Positions 1 to 11,338 of a DNA stretch of 64,000 bases are shown here, piece by piece (position 1 is the stretch's first letter; each line of letters begins with the position of its first letter). A program made the translations under genes and the position numbers. A model generated the notes under the pieces. The model worked only from the letters and a program-made list of their open reading frames with translations. It did not search any database and was not told the DNA's origin. Origin of the DNA: Cyanidiococcus yangmingshanensis (lineage: Eukaryota; Rhodophyta; Bangiophyceae; Cyanidiales; Cyanidiaceae); contig VWRR01000007.1 of assembly GCA_013995675.1 (NCBI GenBank), positions 62,001 through 126,000 of the forward strand, written 5' to 3'.

Positions 1-111
1 AGAGGCTCTTTCTGAAGCCTTGGAAGCCGCATCATCTGCGTGCAAGTCTCTGAGACGGACCCTAAATTCCCAATCGTATCGCCCGTGTATGAAACCGACT
101 CATCGCGCCCA

Positions 112-510
112 TTATTGCCTGGACGCTTTCTTCTCTGTCTGTCGTTTGCGAACAAGTTGGACCCCTATGCAACTTCCGTCTACTTTCCCCGGAATTGATA
201 CCGCTGGCTTATAGACCGCACAAGAGACCTCTTCGATACTCGCATGGGTGTTGAAAACACGTTGAATAATGTCGTAAGCGACGGTCTCGACGAGATTGCG
301 TGGTGGCCCTTGGATGACGTCCCGGACAAGTTCGTAGAGACGCACATAGTCTAGGGTCTCTTCGAGCGCATCATTCGCTGCTGCAGTACCTAGAGCACTC
401 GTCGTGACCTTCAAGTCAACTTTGAAAACCTGGCCGAGCTCGCGTTCCGCTGCAGAGATACCGTGACGTCCAAAGAATCGCAGACCGTGTAGGAGAATCC
501 TATCTTTCAT
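112..510 (-). CDS. folB: Dihydroneopterin aldolase (FolB)
   Basis: A 132-residue protein covering the whole FolB family length. It converts 7,8-dihydroneopterin to 6-hydroxymethyl-dihydropterin and glycolaldehyde in folate synthesis. The N-terminus reads GLRFFGRHGISAAERELGQ, the family signature with the pterin-anchoring Glu; LDY supplies the conserved Tyr, the central helix holds NLVETVAYDI, and the C-terminal strand AVYKPAVSIPG carries the conserved Lys. The start is the ATG at 510. In plants and fungi this activity is mitochondrial or part of a fused enzyme; here it is a stand-alone, bacterial-sized protein with no visible targeting extension, so its compartment is unknown. It is divergent from UTP7 across a 1 kb spacer. 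Family assignment is firm; location is not. Confidence 0.93.
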   Translation of the reverse strand: MKDRILLHGLRFFGRHGISAAERELGQVFKVDLKVTTSALGTAAANDALEETLDYVRLYELVRDVIQGPPRNLVETVAYDIIQRVFNTHASIEEVSCAVYKPAVSIPGKVDGSCIGVQLVRKRQTEKKASRQ

Positions 511-1558
511 GGATGCTGCAAGGCAGATAGGAACGCTCGTGGCTGACGCCTCTGAACGCTGCGAACCTGAGCGATCACGTCACTATGTGCCAGAGCGAAA
601 CATCCCGGTTCTGCTCTTCAAAAACTATGGCTCATGAGTTGCTTAATCCAGTCTTTATAAACCCCAACGAAAGCTCTCATAAACTAGTCCGAGAGAACGC
701 TCTTTGGAGACCAGAAGTGCAAACGCTACCCCAACTTTACGACAGTCAGCGTTGCCACAGTCCACTGCGCAATCAAGCCACAAACAGAGGTTCTGCTTGA
801 GGCGAGACCGTTTGATTTCGTGCAGCAGTGAAAAACACGTCACCACGGATGCTACGCTGTCGTACCGTACACACAGGCTCTTTCGAGCAAGGTTCCGGAG
901 TAAGCGAGTGCGAAAACGTCAAACGCTTCAACGACGGACGGGGTCGGGTGTCGAAAGCGCAGTTGGCGGCGCCGTCGTCTGCGAGCCCGTCAAACGAGTT
1001 TTTCGTCAAGTCGTGAGTGGAGACCAGCGTCATCATCAACCTTTTGAACGTTTACGAGCAAGAAACTCGTGATATAAGACTCAATTAAAAGTGATTGAGG
1101 ACTAAAAGTGGCTATTTTGCTGGAAATCATCCATCGTGCGGCTGTCGGGGCAGAGACCACGCAGCGGCAAAGCGGCGTTCCTTCGCTCTGCTCGAAACGT
1201 AACCTGTACTCGACAATTGGGGACGTCTCTCCTAGATCTGGCGCTAGAACAGATCTTGTGGAAAGATTTCGAAACGAGGCTTTGTCGCTTGTCTGTTGAC
1301 GACCTCGATCTCGTGTCACTTGAGTTCTTTCAAGACGACGGCTTGAGGACTCGCCTAGCGTTGTGAACTGCAAACCAGGTATTCGACAAAGCGGTGCGCC
1401 AGTTCCACCAGCTGAAGCCCGCTCTCTTTTTCTGCATCTTCAAGTAAGAGATCAGATTCGTGTATTTGATTTCGCGTCTGCAGATCAGAGACCTCTCTGG
1501 TGGGCAAATAGCGCGCTGAGCGAACCCTCCGAGGCGCTGTCCTACCATCTCGGGCTCA
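511..1558. other. Spacer between divergent folB and UTP7
   Basis: About 1 kb between two divergently transcribed genes, so it should hold both promoters. Open frames on both strands are Arg/Ser-rich, overlap one another and match nothing I recognise. No RNA gene or repeat was seen. Confidence 0.5.
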
Positions 1559-3437
1559 ATGTCTGAAAGAAGCCATGCAACGGCCGCTGTTTCAAACCGC
1601 AACCTCTACCAACGAATGGCCAAAGACTCTAAATCGCTCACGCCAAAAGCGTTGAAACAGATCTCTCGGGTATCTGTGCGTCGGACTCTGGAACAAGCCG
1701 TGGCACAGTCTCACGAGGCCGCTGCCCGAGCCGCAGAGTACGATCTGCTACTGAATCGAGAGGGCTGTCGTGGATTCCTAGAACCTGAATCTGATCTGGA
1801 ACGTCACACGAGCCATGTAAGTCAGGAGAGACTCTACGAATCCAGCAGTCTCTACGCTCGACGGGGTCGATTCCGCCTCGACTTTGAGGAGGTTGCTTCG
1901 ACTCGTTCATCTCAGGTTCTCCGCAAACTCGCTCGTTCGGCAGCATCAAACCATGTTCTCCAACAGAGAGACGGCTATCGAGCTCGGTATTCAGCGAGCT
2001 CCCGAGTGCTTATCCTCGCTGGACGACGCAACGGTCACATAGCAGTTCTCGACTGGCGACGCAAACGCACCATGGCTCCAGAGCTCTTCCTCGACGAGCC
2101 TCTTCGAGACGTGATCATGCTGCACTCGGATGGGCTGTTTGCAACGGCTCAGCAACGCTATGTCTACATCTATGATGCTGTCAGTGGAGCACAGATCCAT
2201 TGCCTGCGCAATCATGGAGAGCCTCAGAGTCTCGGCTTTCTACGCTACCATTTGTTGCTTTTGAGCATCAGCGCGACTGGGGTGCTTCGCTACTCCGATA
2301 TTAGTAACGGGGCCACCGTGGCAGAGAGCCCGACGAATCTTGGTACACCAACAGCGATGCTGACCACGAGCCCCTACAATGGGGTAACGTTTACAGGCCA
2401 TCACAATGGCACCGTACAGCTGTGGTCTCCAGCGATGGCTACCGAGCCACTGGCGCAGATTCTGGCACATCCTGGAAGCGGCGGAGTCTCTTCCATCGCC
2501 ACTGACTATGCCGGTCATCTTCTGGTGACGGCTGGAGCTTCGAGCAGACATTTTGCCGTCTGGGATATGCGGAATCTTTTTCGGCCCATCCACACCTATG
2601 AATCACGGAATGGTGGCAATATCACAAGCCTCGATATCAGCCAAACAGGTTTGCTAGCAATTGGCCATAGTACTGGAGGCCGCGTCACCATCTGGAAGGA
2701 CTTTCGGCTTGAACGGCATCAAAGCTCTCGAGCCCTACCTGCAGATGCGCGTAGGAGTCGGTGCGGGCGGGACGCTTGTCAGTTCCGTCGCATTTGCGCC
2801 GTTTGAAGACGTTCTAGGTGTTGGCTACAGTACCGGTTTTGAGTCGTGTCTGGTTCCTGGAGCTGGAGAGCCTCAGTTCGATGCACATGAGCCACATCCG
2901 TACTGGCAGAAACGACAACGCCGGGCGGCGCAGGTGCAGATGCTTTTGGAGAAATTGCCACCAGAGACGATAGCACTGGACCCGCGTTTTGTCGGTACAG
3001 TGGAGCGAGATCCACGCAAAGTGCAACGAGAACGACGTCGTCTGGCGCAGTATCGCCTTCGTGGCACTCAGGAGCCGGGCCTGAAGACAACCTCAACGCC
3101 GGTCGTATCTGAAGCAGACGACGCTTTCACCGACACTGCAGTGCCAGCATGCCGAAGACGAGAGAACCACGCCTCGCTCACAAAGACTCGCGGTCGAAAT
3201 TCGATTGCTAATCGACTTCGCAGACGTCAAAAGAACGTCATCGACGAAAAACGGCAAGCGCTGCGGGCTCGCCTTGATCGAATGCAATCCCGTCAACAGC
3301 GAAGAAAGGGCATCGCCGAGTCGAGTTCATCCTTGAATGCACCTTTGAAAGATCGTCTGAGTAAGCATCATCAAAAGAGAATCGTGCCGAAAGCTTTGGC
3401 GGCTTTCCGGCACCGAAGACGTCGTGAAGTGCCTTGA
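1559..3437 (+). CDS. UTP7: UTP7/WDR46-type WD40 protein of the SSU processome, read in two frames
   Basis: UTP7 (human WDR46/BING4) is a WD40 protein of the U3 small-subunit processome in the nucleolus, needed for early 18S rRNA processing. The first frame (start ATG 1559) has a basic N-terminal region and WD repeats such as HFAVWDMRNLFRPIHTYES and GRVTIWKDF. The C-terminal half, with the family's hallmark FAPFEDVLGVGYS, LVPGAGEPQFDAHEPHPY and a basic tail containing KNVIDEKRQALR, lies in the +1 frame. The switch is at about 2700-2706 (GACTTTCGGC): dropping one base of the TTT/C run gives a continuous protein of about 625 residues. The total span is 3n+1, fitting one extra base. No GT-AG intron fits because conserved sequence runs up to the switch on both sides. 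A sequencing indel is the simplest reading. Confidence 0.9.
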
Positions 3438-3979
3438 TGATAAAACGTTGCATTCGAGTGTATGTCTCATCGATGACGACTGACCTGCCTTCGAGTCCGC
3501 ATCACGGATCCGTCTGGAGACATGTTGATGAAGACATCCTGATCCGCGCTTTATCCAACCGTTCTGTCGAGGCGCGTGATGGACGAGCGCGAGCGCCAGC
3601 CGAGCGAGACCCGAGCTACACTGGAGACTCACAATCATTCAACGAGCGCTGCCATGACTACGATACATCCGTTGCACCACCGTTGGTTAAGTCACGAGCA
3701 ACAGGCGCGCAGTTGCATCCTAGCGATGTGCCGAACAGGCTTACTGATGCCGGGCTAAAACCCTGTCCTGGATTGAATATCAAGCGCTCGATAGGTCGTG
3801 GTATCCTTCGAGTACATATTTTCAGGACTCGATGTCAGAGTTGTTCCTCTCCGTCATCGCTTTATGGGCCACGGTCGTCGAAACTACCCGTTCTTGAATC
3901 CATGAAGCGTCGATCCGATCATCCGCCAACGCCAACTCTTCTCCAGGCCCTATAGGCAGTGAGCACTCGTTTCCTTCCG
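3438..3979. other. Spacer between convergent UTP7 and cystathionine gamma-synthase
   Basis: A 540-base stretch between two converging genes. One frame on the plus strand stays open to 3955, starting at an ATG that touches the UTP7 stop, but its translation shows no recognisable domain. I treat it as 3' flanking sequence. Confidence 0.4.
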
Positions 3980-6004
3980 TCATGCATGGGGATTCTCGAA
4001 GGCCTTATCGAGAGCCTGCGTGACATCTTGCACAATATCTTCGGCATCTTCAATGCCACAGGAGAAGCGCACGAGACCACATGTAATGCCGAGACGCCGG
4101 CGTTTCCAGAGCGGTTGATCAAAGTAGCCCATGATACATACCTGTTCGACCAGGGTCTCCGTGCCGCCAAGGCTCGGTCCGATATATGGTAGACGCAGTG
4201 CGTCAATAAAACGCCCCGTTCGACGGAAAGTCTCTGCGCTATACGGATCATCCGCGCCTTCGCGTAAGTGGCCGCGAATCTCAAAAGAGAGAACGCCTCC
4301 AAAGCCACCACCGGCCGCAGTGAATTGACCGCACTCCTCACCAAGACGCCGCCCGAGATGGTAGTCTGGATGGTCCTCCAGGCCCGGCCAGTGCACACAA
4401 GCAATGCGTTCATCGGCGGCAAGACGACGAGCCAGCACCGCTGCGTTATGATTATGGGCATCAATCCGAAGCTTGAGGGTTTTCAGGCCACGCAGCAGGA
4501 GATAACTTGTGTGCGGATCAATGACTCCACCAAGGATGCCATGAGCACGACGTACTTTTGCAATCAGATCTGCGCGACCAACCAATGCACCTGCGAGAAT
4601 GTCGTTGTGACCACCGAGATATTTGGTAGCGCTGTGAAGCACTAAATCGGCACCTAACTCGAGCGGTCGATGATTGATTGGCGTGGCAAATGTGGAGTCA
4701 ATACAGACGATCATGTTGTACTGGCGGGCAAGCGCGACGATGCGGGGCACATCCACGAGACGCAGCAGCGGATTCGTTGGCGACTCGCTGAAAAAAACGA
4801 CGCGCTGCTGCGCCTCTTCAACGGGTGAGGTCTCTCGGATCTCCCGGAGGGTAGCTTCCAGCATGCCGAGATCGTTGGGGTCCATGATCACCACGCGAAC
4901 ATTCAGATGAGGCATCATTTCTTCCATAAATTGGCGCGTTCGGCGGTAACAATCCGTTGTGGTAATGAGGCAATCACGAGTAGCGCCAGCAACGGTCGTG
5001 CTGCTTCGTCCAACGCCGTTGCACTCAGTAGCGTCCAGCGCAAAAAGTGCGAAAAGCATCGTCGTCACAGCATTCATCCCAGAGGCCGATAAGAGCGCAT
5101 CGTAGGATGCCGTGCCTGCCGGAGAAAGTCGTTGCGAGAGGCCGCCGCACTCCAGATCAATGAGCTTCTCTTCAGCCGCACGAGTTGTAGGGTTCCCATA
5201 CCTACCGTACTCAAATGACGGATACTTTCCCAGGTTGTAGTCAATACATTCCTGGGTAGTGCGGAACGTGAACGTCGCTGACTGAACGATCGGTGTCGTC
5301 AGCGAGTCCAGCGTCGCCTTGGCTTTTTTGCCACCTTTCGCGCGCTCTCCACCGTGTACTGCGCGGGTGGACGAGCGAGCATCCTGTATCAGGCGCACTC
5401 GGGGCCGATCCAAGTCGTCGGTCGGGTTCTGACTCGACGACGTACTCGCCTCGTTTCGTCTTCGACCGTCGGTTTCCTCGTCTCGATCAACTGCACCGTC
5501 GCCACAGTTACCGGGAACCGGAGACATAGGGCGCGTCAACGCCTCCACTGTGGCCAGCTCCTCCGGGGTGAAGCTCTCGCTAGAGCTAGCTCGCATCGAG
5601 GTCGGCGCTTCGGCACGACGATGCCCCGTAAGTGAAAGCACCAACCTATAACCGCCGGATCGACAATCCTGGTTCCCCGCCGTTGCACCACGACGTACAA
5701 AAGGCTTACCAATAAAACGCCTTCGAAGCAAGGCGTGATTCAGTCGACGCTGACCAGGGCCTCGGGTCAACGTCGCCAACGAGGCAGCGCTCGCCCCTGG
5801 CGCACGGTCGTGCCCTTCCCAAGCTCCCGGGGACGCAACACCACGCCAGAGCGTCTCCGAACCGTAGTGACCCTTACTGGGTGCACAACTTCTATTGTAA
5901 ACTTCCAAACAACACTGCACATCTTTTGGTGGTGGCTTGCCTCGAGTCCAACCTCCAGCCGAGCCTGGTGGCAGCGAACGCAACGTGAACGCCAGTTTAC
6001 GCAT
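3980..6004 (-). CDS. CGS1: Cystathionine gamma-synthase, plastid-type with long N-terminal extension
   Basis: PLP-dependent enzyme that joins cysteine to an activated homoserine ester to make cystathionine, the committed step of methionine synthesis. The first ATG is at 6004 (674 residues); the frame is open further upstream but only from a TTG. Roughly the last 420 residues form the Cys/Met-metabolism PLP fold: TTPIVQSATFTF, YGRYGNPTTRAAEEKL, the lysine motif LHSATKYLGGHNDILAGALVG (Lys near residue 459) and the C-terminal SLGGTETLVEQ. The first ~250 residues start MRKLAFTLRSLPPG and are rich in Arg, Ser and Gly, as expected of a plastid transit peptide plus linker; they are longer than in land-plant CGS. 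I did not find the MTO1 region that controls CGS mRNA decay in land plants. Cystathionine beta-lyase is a related alternative, but SLGGTE favours CGS. Confidence 0.88.
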   Translation of the reverse strand: MRKLAFTLRSLPPGSAGGWTRGKPPPKDVQCCLEVYNRSCAPSKGHYGSETLWRGVASPGAWEGHDRAPGASAASLATLTRGPGQRRLNHALLRRRFIGKPFVRRGATAGNQDCRSGGYRLVLSLTGHRRAEAPTSMRASSSESFTPEELATVEALTRPMSPVPGNCGDGAVDRDEETDGRRRNEASTSSSQNPTDDLDRPRVRLIQDARSSTRAVHGGERAKGGKKAKATLDSLTTPIVQSATFTFRTTQECIDYNLGKYPSFEYGRYGNPTTRAAEEKLIDLECGGLSQRLSPAGTASYDALLSASGMNAVTTMLFALFALDATECNGVGRSSTTVAGATRDCLITTTDCYRRTRQFMEEMMPHLNVRVVIMDPNDLGMLEATLREIRETSPVEEAQQRVVFFSESPTNPLLRLVDVPRIVALARQYNMIVCIDSTFATPINHRPLELGADLVLHSATKYLGGHNDILAGALVGRADLIAKVRRAHGILGGVIDPHTSYLLLRGLKTLKLRIDAHNHNAAVLARRLAADERIACVHWPGLEDHPDYHLGRRLGEECGQFTAAGGGFGGVLSFEIRGHLREGADDPYSAETFRRTGRFIDALRLPYIGPSLGGTETLVEQVCIMGYFDQPLWKRRRLGITCGLVRFSCGIEDAEDIVQDVTQALDKAFENPHA

Positions 6005-6880
6005 TGCTTCTCCGTTGCCACAACAGAGTCTCTCTAGGCAGAAAGCTCCAGTCAAATACTTTACCAAGCGATTCGAGTCCAGCCACTCGTTCAACGCCCT
6101 GCGAAGAACAAGGATACCTCACTGACTGAAACGATGCCGATCGTGCAGTGCTGCGTATGTAGAGACGAAGGGCTTGAAACACTTGCTGATGCGACGGCGA
6201 GACGGCCGACGGCTAACGCGCTGCTGCTGGGTCGTATCGAGTGCGGTCTACTCTGGCAGATAGCACTCAGGAACAGGTAGGGACGATCTTGATGTATCAG
6301 GTGATGGTGTAGCTGTTCCTGTTGACGATTATAGAGTATTTGTCAACGGCAGCGCTTAATTATTTTCAATCTGGCTTGTTTGAAACCATCGATGTGGTGC
6401 ATCGAAACGTTCTAGTTCGATATTCGATCCAAATGTAGCGACCCGAAGCGGGTGCCCCTCCGAGGGTATACCCTCTCATCGACGCCAAAGTTCTGTTGTC
6501 GCCGGTTAAGATCCTCGTTTACGCTGAAAGCGGGGAAGTGGTTGGAGACTGCTGACTGGGCGCGAAGAGCATTCGCTCTGGAGTAGCTGCTTCATGTGTA
6601 TGTCATTGGGCTGATGCAGTGCTCGCTGTCGTTCGATGGAATGAAGCGCCCAGTAGGGATCCTCCTGGCGCCTCGGGTGATACGGAAGAACCTTATTGAA
6701 CAAGGTTCCCCTTGAGAGTCGTGTGCACGGTGTTTACGGACCTGGAAAGCAGCAATATGTACATCAGCTCGAGGATGAAAAGTCTGTCGACGAAGGCGCA
6801 GTATCGCATACGGGATCCGTGCGCTTGACTGCCGCACTTGAGTTTTTGCGGCGAAAGCTCTGTCGACGGACCCTGCAAGG
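6005..6880. other. Spacer upstream of cystathionine gamma-synthase
   Basis: About 880 bases between CGS and VPS54, both on the minus strand. It should contain the CGS promoter. Only short overlapping frames are present; nothing recognisable. Confidence 0.4.
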
Positions 6881-9800
6881 TCAGTTTGTGCTTTCTGATA
6901 CATGGACTGCGTTCGTATTGACCTCTGCGGCTGGCCCAAGTCCAGGGTGTTGTTTCTCGGCCAGGCTTTGGTAAGTATGTGCGAGCGCATCAAGATCGGA
7001 GAGACAGGATAGTTCGGCTTGCGCTTCCCAGAGGGCTTTCAAACTCCGAGCTGCTTTCGCCAAGGCAGCAGCATCAGCCGCTAACTGAATCAGCACCGCG
7101 TCAACAGACTCTGGAACGAGTTTTTCGTCGTGATTCGATGCCTCGTGGTTGCAGCTGAGATATTCCTCTGTCAATCGTGCAAACTCCTCCCGCAGGCTCG
7201 CAGCGTAGCTGGAGAGAATTTGATCTAGAACCTCACGCTGCGCTGTAACGGAAAGTATTGGGCTTAGAATTCGATGTAATGTGGTAAAGTCTTTCGTCAG
7301 CGCCGATATCCAGGGGCTTGCTTCAGGGAGCCTTCCCTGCCATTGAATCCGATGTTCTTGCCATGCAAAGTGTCGCAATTCAGCAATACGGTTACGAAGG
7401 CGGCCCTGCATGATCACCACAATTTTGTTCAGGAGCTGGTTTCGATGTACCTCGTAGTCCGCAAGGGTGCGCTCAAACGCCTGTTCAAGCACTGGATCTC
7501 GAGCAGCGGACGCCGGTGGTTCCTCCGTTGCCGCCACGGACCTCCCTTGTTGTGAGGTATCTGGGAAGCGATTTGCGAACTCAACGAGTTGCCCATTGCT
7601 CGACGATCTGGACGAGGATTGGTTCGCGGTTTCCTCAGCAACTGAACAGAACTCGCCCTGAGAAAGCGTTCTGCTCTCCGAGGCTGCCTCATCAACCGCT
7701 TTGGTAGGGCTCAGAGATGTCGTGCCCGTTCGAAAAAACCATGCTGCAAGCCCATCATAATGTTCCTGCAGATCTGGACGCAAAAGTTTCAACATAAAGT
7801 CAAGGGTGCGGGTGCAAACTGCCAAATGCTTCGCGGTGATTGCCTTCAGGCTGGCGCTTCGCATGGAGCCCGCTCCAAGAACAAGCTGCATGGCCCGTTG
7901 GTTAAAAGCTTTCAGTGCTTCCAAAACGCGCATACTTAGGCTGTGCGTGAGTGACCCAATCTCGCAGAGCTTCGCATCATGAAAGCATTCAACGTATTCA
8001 TCAATCAATTCGAGAAGATTTTCCAGAGCGTCGATGACCACAAAACGCTCACCGAGGAGAGACACGGTCCGAGGCTCCGTGGTTGGCCCCTTTTCATCTC
8101 CAGTCTCGTTCGAGTTCTCAGGCTGCTTGGGCGGAACCACCCTCCGCCGCGTCTTACCGACAAGACGATTGGTAAGGCGCTGCAACGTTTCGGTCCGTGT
8201 CGACGGAGTCCAGCGTTCCGCATCCAGACTAGCCTGGATGGTGCGGAGCTTCTGCTCGGCGTGATTCTGTAGCGCTTGCCTCAATCGCTCATGCAGGTCA
8301 GCCAATGCTAGGGAAGTGACAGGCGTTGAGGCACCTCGCATCGAGGCCAGGCCACCCAGGAATCTGAAAAAGGTACATGCTTCAACTTGGACCCTCAGCA
8401 GGGGTCGCAGCTCTGTACCGTCAGCTGGGATTGACCCAAGGAAGCTATGGCTCAAGCATTCCCGGAAGCGGCCACAGAATCCTTGCTGAAAGCAATCAAA
8501 GACATCGCGCGATTCCGGCAGCGACGGACTCGCTCCCTTCTTGCCAGACTCTTCGATGTCCATCTCACCACAAACCGCATAAAAAGTATCAATAACGGCC
8601 GCAATACCCTCCACAACTAACCGACACCTCCAAACAAATGTTGCAAAATTTTCCACAGGATTGCTCTCTACATGACTCTCATTCGCTAAAACAAGTCTGT
8701 GGAAATCCCTCAACAACTGGGCTGGAATTCGATAAAGGGCTCCGCCCGCAGATCCAATACGAAGCAGCGCCAGTGCAAAAGGAGCTGTTTCCTCACTTAA
8801 CATGTGCAACGTAGCGAGCGACAAGCTCGGAGCTTGCTCAACGGTCTCTTGCTTCCCTGCGAATGTGGACGTCTCCCGGTAGTCGGGCAGTGAGCCGAAC
8901 GTAACCTCAAATTGCCCAATAATTTGGTGCTCCAGGGCAGTGCCAAGTTTTCGCTTCAAGGAGCCTCGTTGTCTCCGGAAATCATCCAAGAAGTGGAGCT
9001 GACCGGGTTCGGCTCGAGAGACGAGTTCACGAACTTGTCCAGAGGAGGGCTCAACGAGCGCAGCACTCCCCACTGGAAGGACCGCTTTCGAAGTGACAAG
9101 CTCCGTACATGATTCTGCAGCCTGGTATAGATCTGCAGCCCTCAAAAGATCATGATGTTCAACGAACAACGATGCCGCCCGAAAAGTATCGCGGAAGCTC
9201 TTGATGTGCTCCAACATAACAATGACTTGCTCTGTCCACCGTCGTTCGAGTTCCCGCTGCTTTCGCAAAGCAGTATACTCGGCCAGCGAAGTATAAAAGG
9301 CACGTATTTTGCGCTGCCATAGCGTCTTTTGATCATTGAGAGTCTCAACCAGCGAGTTCTCCGCCTCGGTGAGAATTCCTGACGTCACACCGCGGCCTAG
9401 TGGGATCGCAGACGGATCCTTGCCATGTACTTGCGCCTCCAAACATATGTTACAGTATCGAATATATCGGTCGAGCGTCCGCAGCACCTCAACTTCAACC
9501 TTGCCCAAGTCAACGCTGTTGTCAAGCTGAGAAACGAGCCCAAATTCGGGGCTCTCTTCCAGAACAAACGCTCCTGCACGAACCCGATATGCACTCGGTA
9601 TTCGATCAAGAGCTGAGGTCGCTGTCAGATCCAGCTCTAGGTCACTTCGATGAAAGTCTTGCTCCAAAGCACTCCAAATATCTTGAATACTGGAGACATA
9701 GCGAGTCATGCACTCATTTAGTTCCTTATTGTCTCGAGATTCGTCAAAGTCTGTGAACGATCTCTCTGAGAACTGCAGTGAGCTGGTCAAGTCCGCGACT

Positions 9801-10006
9801 CCTTGGGAAACAACTGACACCAGATCCGGTGTACTTGCATCAAGGCCAGAGACCGTATTCAACGTCTGTGCCGCTCCGGACGATCTGCTGAGAACCGGAG
9901 ACGTTTGTTCCCCAGACTGAGGCTCTGTCGACAAGGATGTGCCCGCTGCTCCGTCACGAGGGTCGGAGCCCCACTGTTCTTTGCGAAAAGCGTCAACTTC
10001 TGGCAT
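6881..10006 (-). CDS. VPS54: VPS54, subunit of the GARP tethering complex
   Basis: A 1041-residue protein from the ATG at 10006. VPS54 with VPS51, VPS52 and VPS53 forms GARP, which tethers endosome-derived vesicles at the trans-Golgi network. The family signature is clear at about residues 700-745: FNQRAMQLVLGAGSMRSASL followed by KAITAKHLAVCTRTLDFMLK, matching the VPS54 core (FNSRSCQLVLGAG, KTITTKNLAL in the human protein). The N-terminal third is mainly acidic and helical; the stretch around residues 225-330 resembles the early coiled-coil/helical rods of CATCHR tethers. The C-terminal segment ALTKDFTTLHRILSPIL fits the lower helical bundle. The middle (about 620-650) holds a low-complexity basic linker. 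The length is close to animal VPS54, and the frame is clean over 3.1 kb. Confidence 0.87.
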   Translation of the reverse strand: MPEVDAFRKEQWGSDPRDGAAGTSLSTEPQSGEQTSPVLSRSSGAAQTLNTVSGLDASTPDLVSVVSQGVADLTSSLQFSERSFTDFDESRDNKELNECMTRYVSSIQDIWSALEQDFHRSDLELDLTATSALDRIPSAYRVRAGAFVLEESPEFGLVSQLDNSVDLGKVEVEVLRTLDRYIRYCNICLEAQVHGKDPSAIPLGRGVTSGILTEAENSLVETLNDQKTLWQRKIRAFYTSLAEYTALRKQRELERRWTEQVIVMLEHIKSFRDTFRAASLFVEHHDLLRAADLYQAAESCTELVTSKAVLPVGSAALVEPSSGQVRELVSRAEPGQLHFLDDFRRQRGSLKRKLGTALEHQIIGQFEVTFGSLPDYRETSTFAGKQETVEQAPSLSLATLHMLSEETAPFALALLRIGSAGGALYRIPAQLLRDFHRLVLANESHVESNPVENFATFVWRCRLVVEGIAAVIDTFYAVCGEMDIEESGKKGASPSLPESRDVFDCFQQGFCGRFRECLSHSFLGSIPADGTELRPLLRVQVEACTFFRFLGGLASMRGASTPVTSLALADLHERLRQALQNHAEQKLRTIQASLDAERWTPSTRTETLQRLTNRLVGKTRRRVVPPKQPENSNETGDEKGPTTEPRTVSLLGERFVVIDALENLLELIDEYVECFHDAKLCEIGSLTHSLSMRVLEALKAFNQRAMQLVLGAGSMRSASLKAITAKHLAVCTRTLDFMLKLLRPDLQEHYDGLAAWFFRTGTTSLSPTKAVDEAASESRTLSQGEFCSVAEETANQSSSRSSSNGQLVEFANRFPDTSQQGRSVAATEEPPASAARDPVLEQAFERTLADYEVHRNQLLNKIVVIMQGRLRNRIAELRHFAWQEHRIQWQGRLPEASPWISALTKDFTTLHRILSPILSVTAQREVLDQILSSYAASLREEFARLTEEYLSCNHEASNHDEKLVPESVDAVLIQLAADAAALAKAARSLKALWEAQAELSCLSDLDALAHTYQSLAEKQHPGLGPAAEVNTNAVHVSESTN

Positions 10007-11338
10007 CCACAGGCAAGCACAGAGTCCCCGAAACCCTGGTCTTACAAGTCCAACCAGAACTGTGTACCCGCAAACTCGTTTCTATATCCGTTACGTGCTA
10101 GCGGGACTCGACACAAAATCGCGTCGAATGCCCGTGGTGCTGCTCCCGAGAGACGCATCCACTGGCTGAGATCCATAGCTGTCGGAGAGCACACGAAATC
10201 ATGCTTGTAGTGGATTTCAGTGTGATCTTCGAGCCAGTCGATGACCTATACAGCACTCGATGCGATCGTGCTCAGCTCGAACGATTCGTGCTGAGGTTTC
10301 AGAACGATAAGCAAGCTTCGATACCCCTTTTGGAAGTAGTCTCGTTTATGCATCTTCCATTTCGCAGCTTTGACGGTAAACGTTCCGGAGCATCTTCTCT
10401 TGGGAGTATGCTCAACGTTTCAGCATGCGTTGTTGGTCAAAACGTATTGAGCTTTTAGAGCTGGTGGCGTAAGAGAACTTCCTCTGGGCGCGAAGATGTC
10501 CAGCAGAGCCAATTGCAGCGACCGAGTGTGATACGCAAGTGCAAGCCATTCTTTTGGAGTTGTTTAACAAGACATAGGTTGCAACACGTTCGGAGGTTTG
10601 GCTACTGCGCTCGCTCATTAGATATTTCTGATCCAGTGAGTCACGATCCCGGGCCGCAAAGCAATTGGTTCACTTGCGCATGTCTTTCACCAGTGCTTCG
10701 GATGCACCGTAGTGGGATCGGCAGAGAACGACTCTCCACCGAGATGTGGCACGATGGCTTCGGTTTCGATGCTTCGCAGTGCGGGAGGAGACAATTTTCG
10801 GTTGAGCTGTCCTCCTCCGAGGGGATTCGATCTCAACCATTCGCATTCTCGGATCTGAAGCACCGCTCCAGATGAACCGATGCATCATCTGTAGCAGGTA
10901 TTGACGGATGCGCGCTCAGATCTGTTCGCCATACAGGCAAGAGCTGTTTCAGTTTCATACGAGTCCATTAGGCAACCGCTGTACAATGCACGGCAAAGCT
11001 GCTTCTTCCTGATTCGATTTGGATCGCGTCGGAAGGGCTTGTGCATCATCGGTCGTCGTAACCTTCTCATCAGGATCTCCAGTTGCGTTTCTGATTCGTC
11101 TACGCTGAGAATAGTTGAGTGATAGACAAGGATTGAGCGCGTAGAGTCTCTGTCCTCCGTTTCGCCGCTGGAAACTAGCCCAGTCAGAAGGCATAGGCAC
11201 GTGGAGTGATCTCTGGCCATGAACCATGCTCACCATAAACGCAACCGTTGCGCTCCCATGTGGCCCAGTCCTGATCTCTGCATTGCACTTTGCCACTAGG
11301 CGAGCTGCCATCAACGTTTTCCGGACTCTGTAGGTAGG
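10007..11338. other. 1.3 kb spacer between HAAO and VPS54
   Basis: No convincing gene. Several short frames occur on both strands without conserved motifs. It should carry the VPS54 promoter at its left end and HAAO 3' sequence at its right end. Confidence 0.4.

Noticed and set aside
3437-3955. Plus-strand frame of about 170 codons overlapping the UTP7 stop
   Set aside because: No domain, low-complexity composition, and it lies in the 3' flank between convergent genes.
6005-6094. Longer cystathionine gamma-synthase starting at 6094
   Set aside because: That start is TTG; the first ATG is at 6004. The same reasoning moved the starts of HAAO, B56, NF-YA, SNF1 and the coiled-coil protein to their first ATG.
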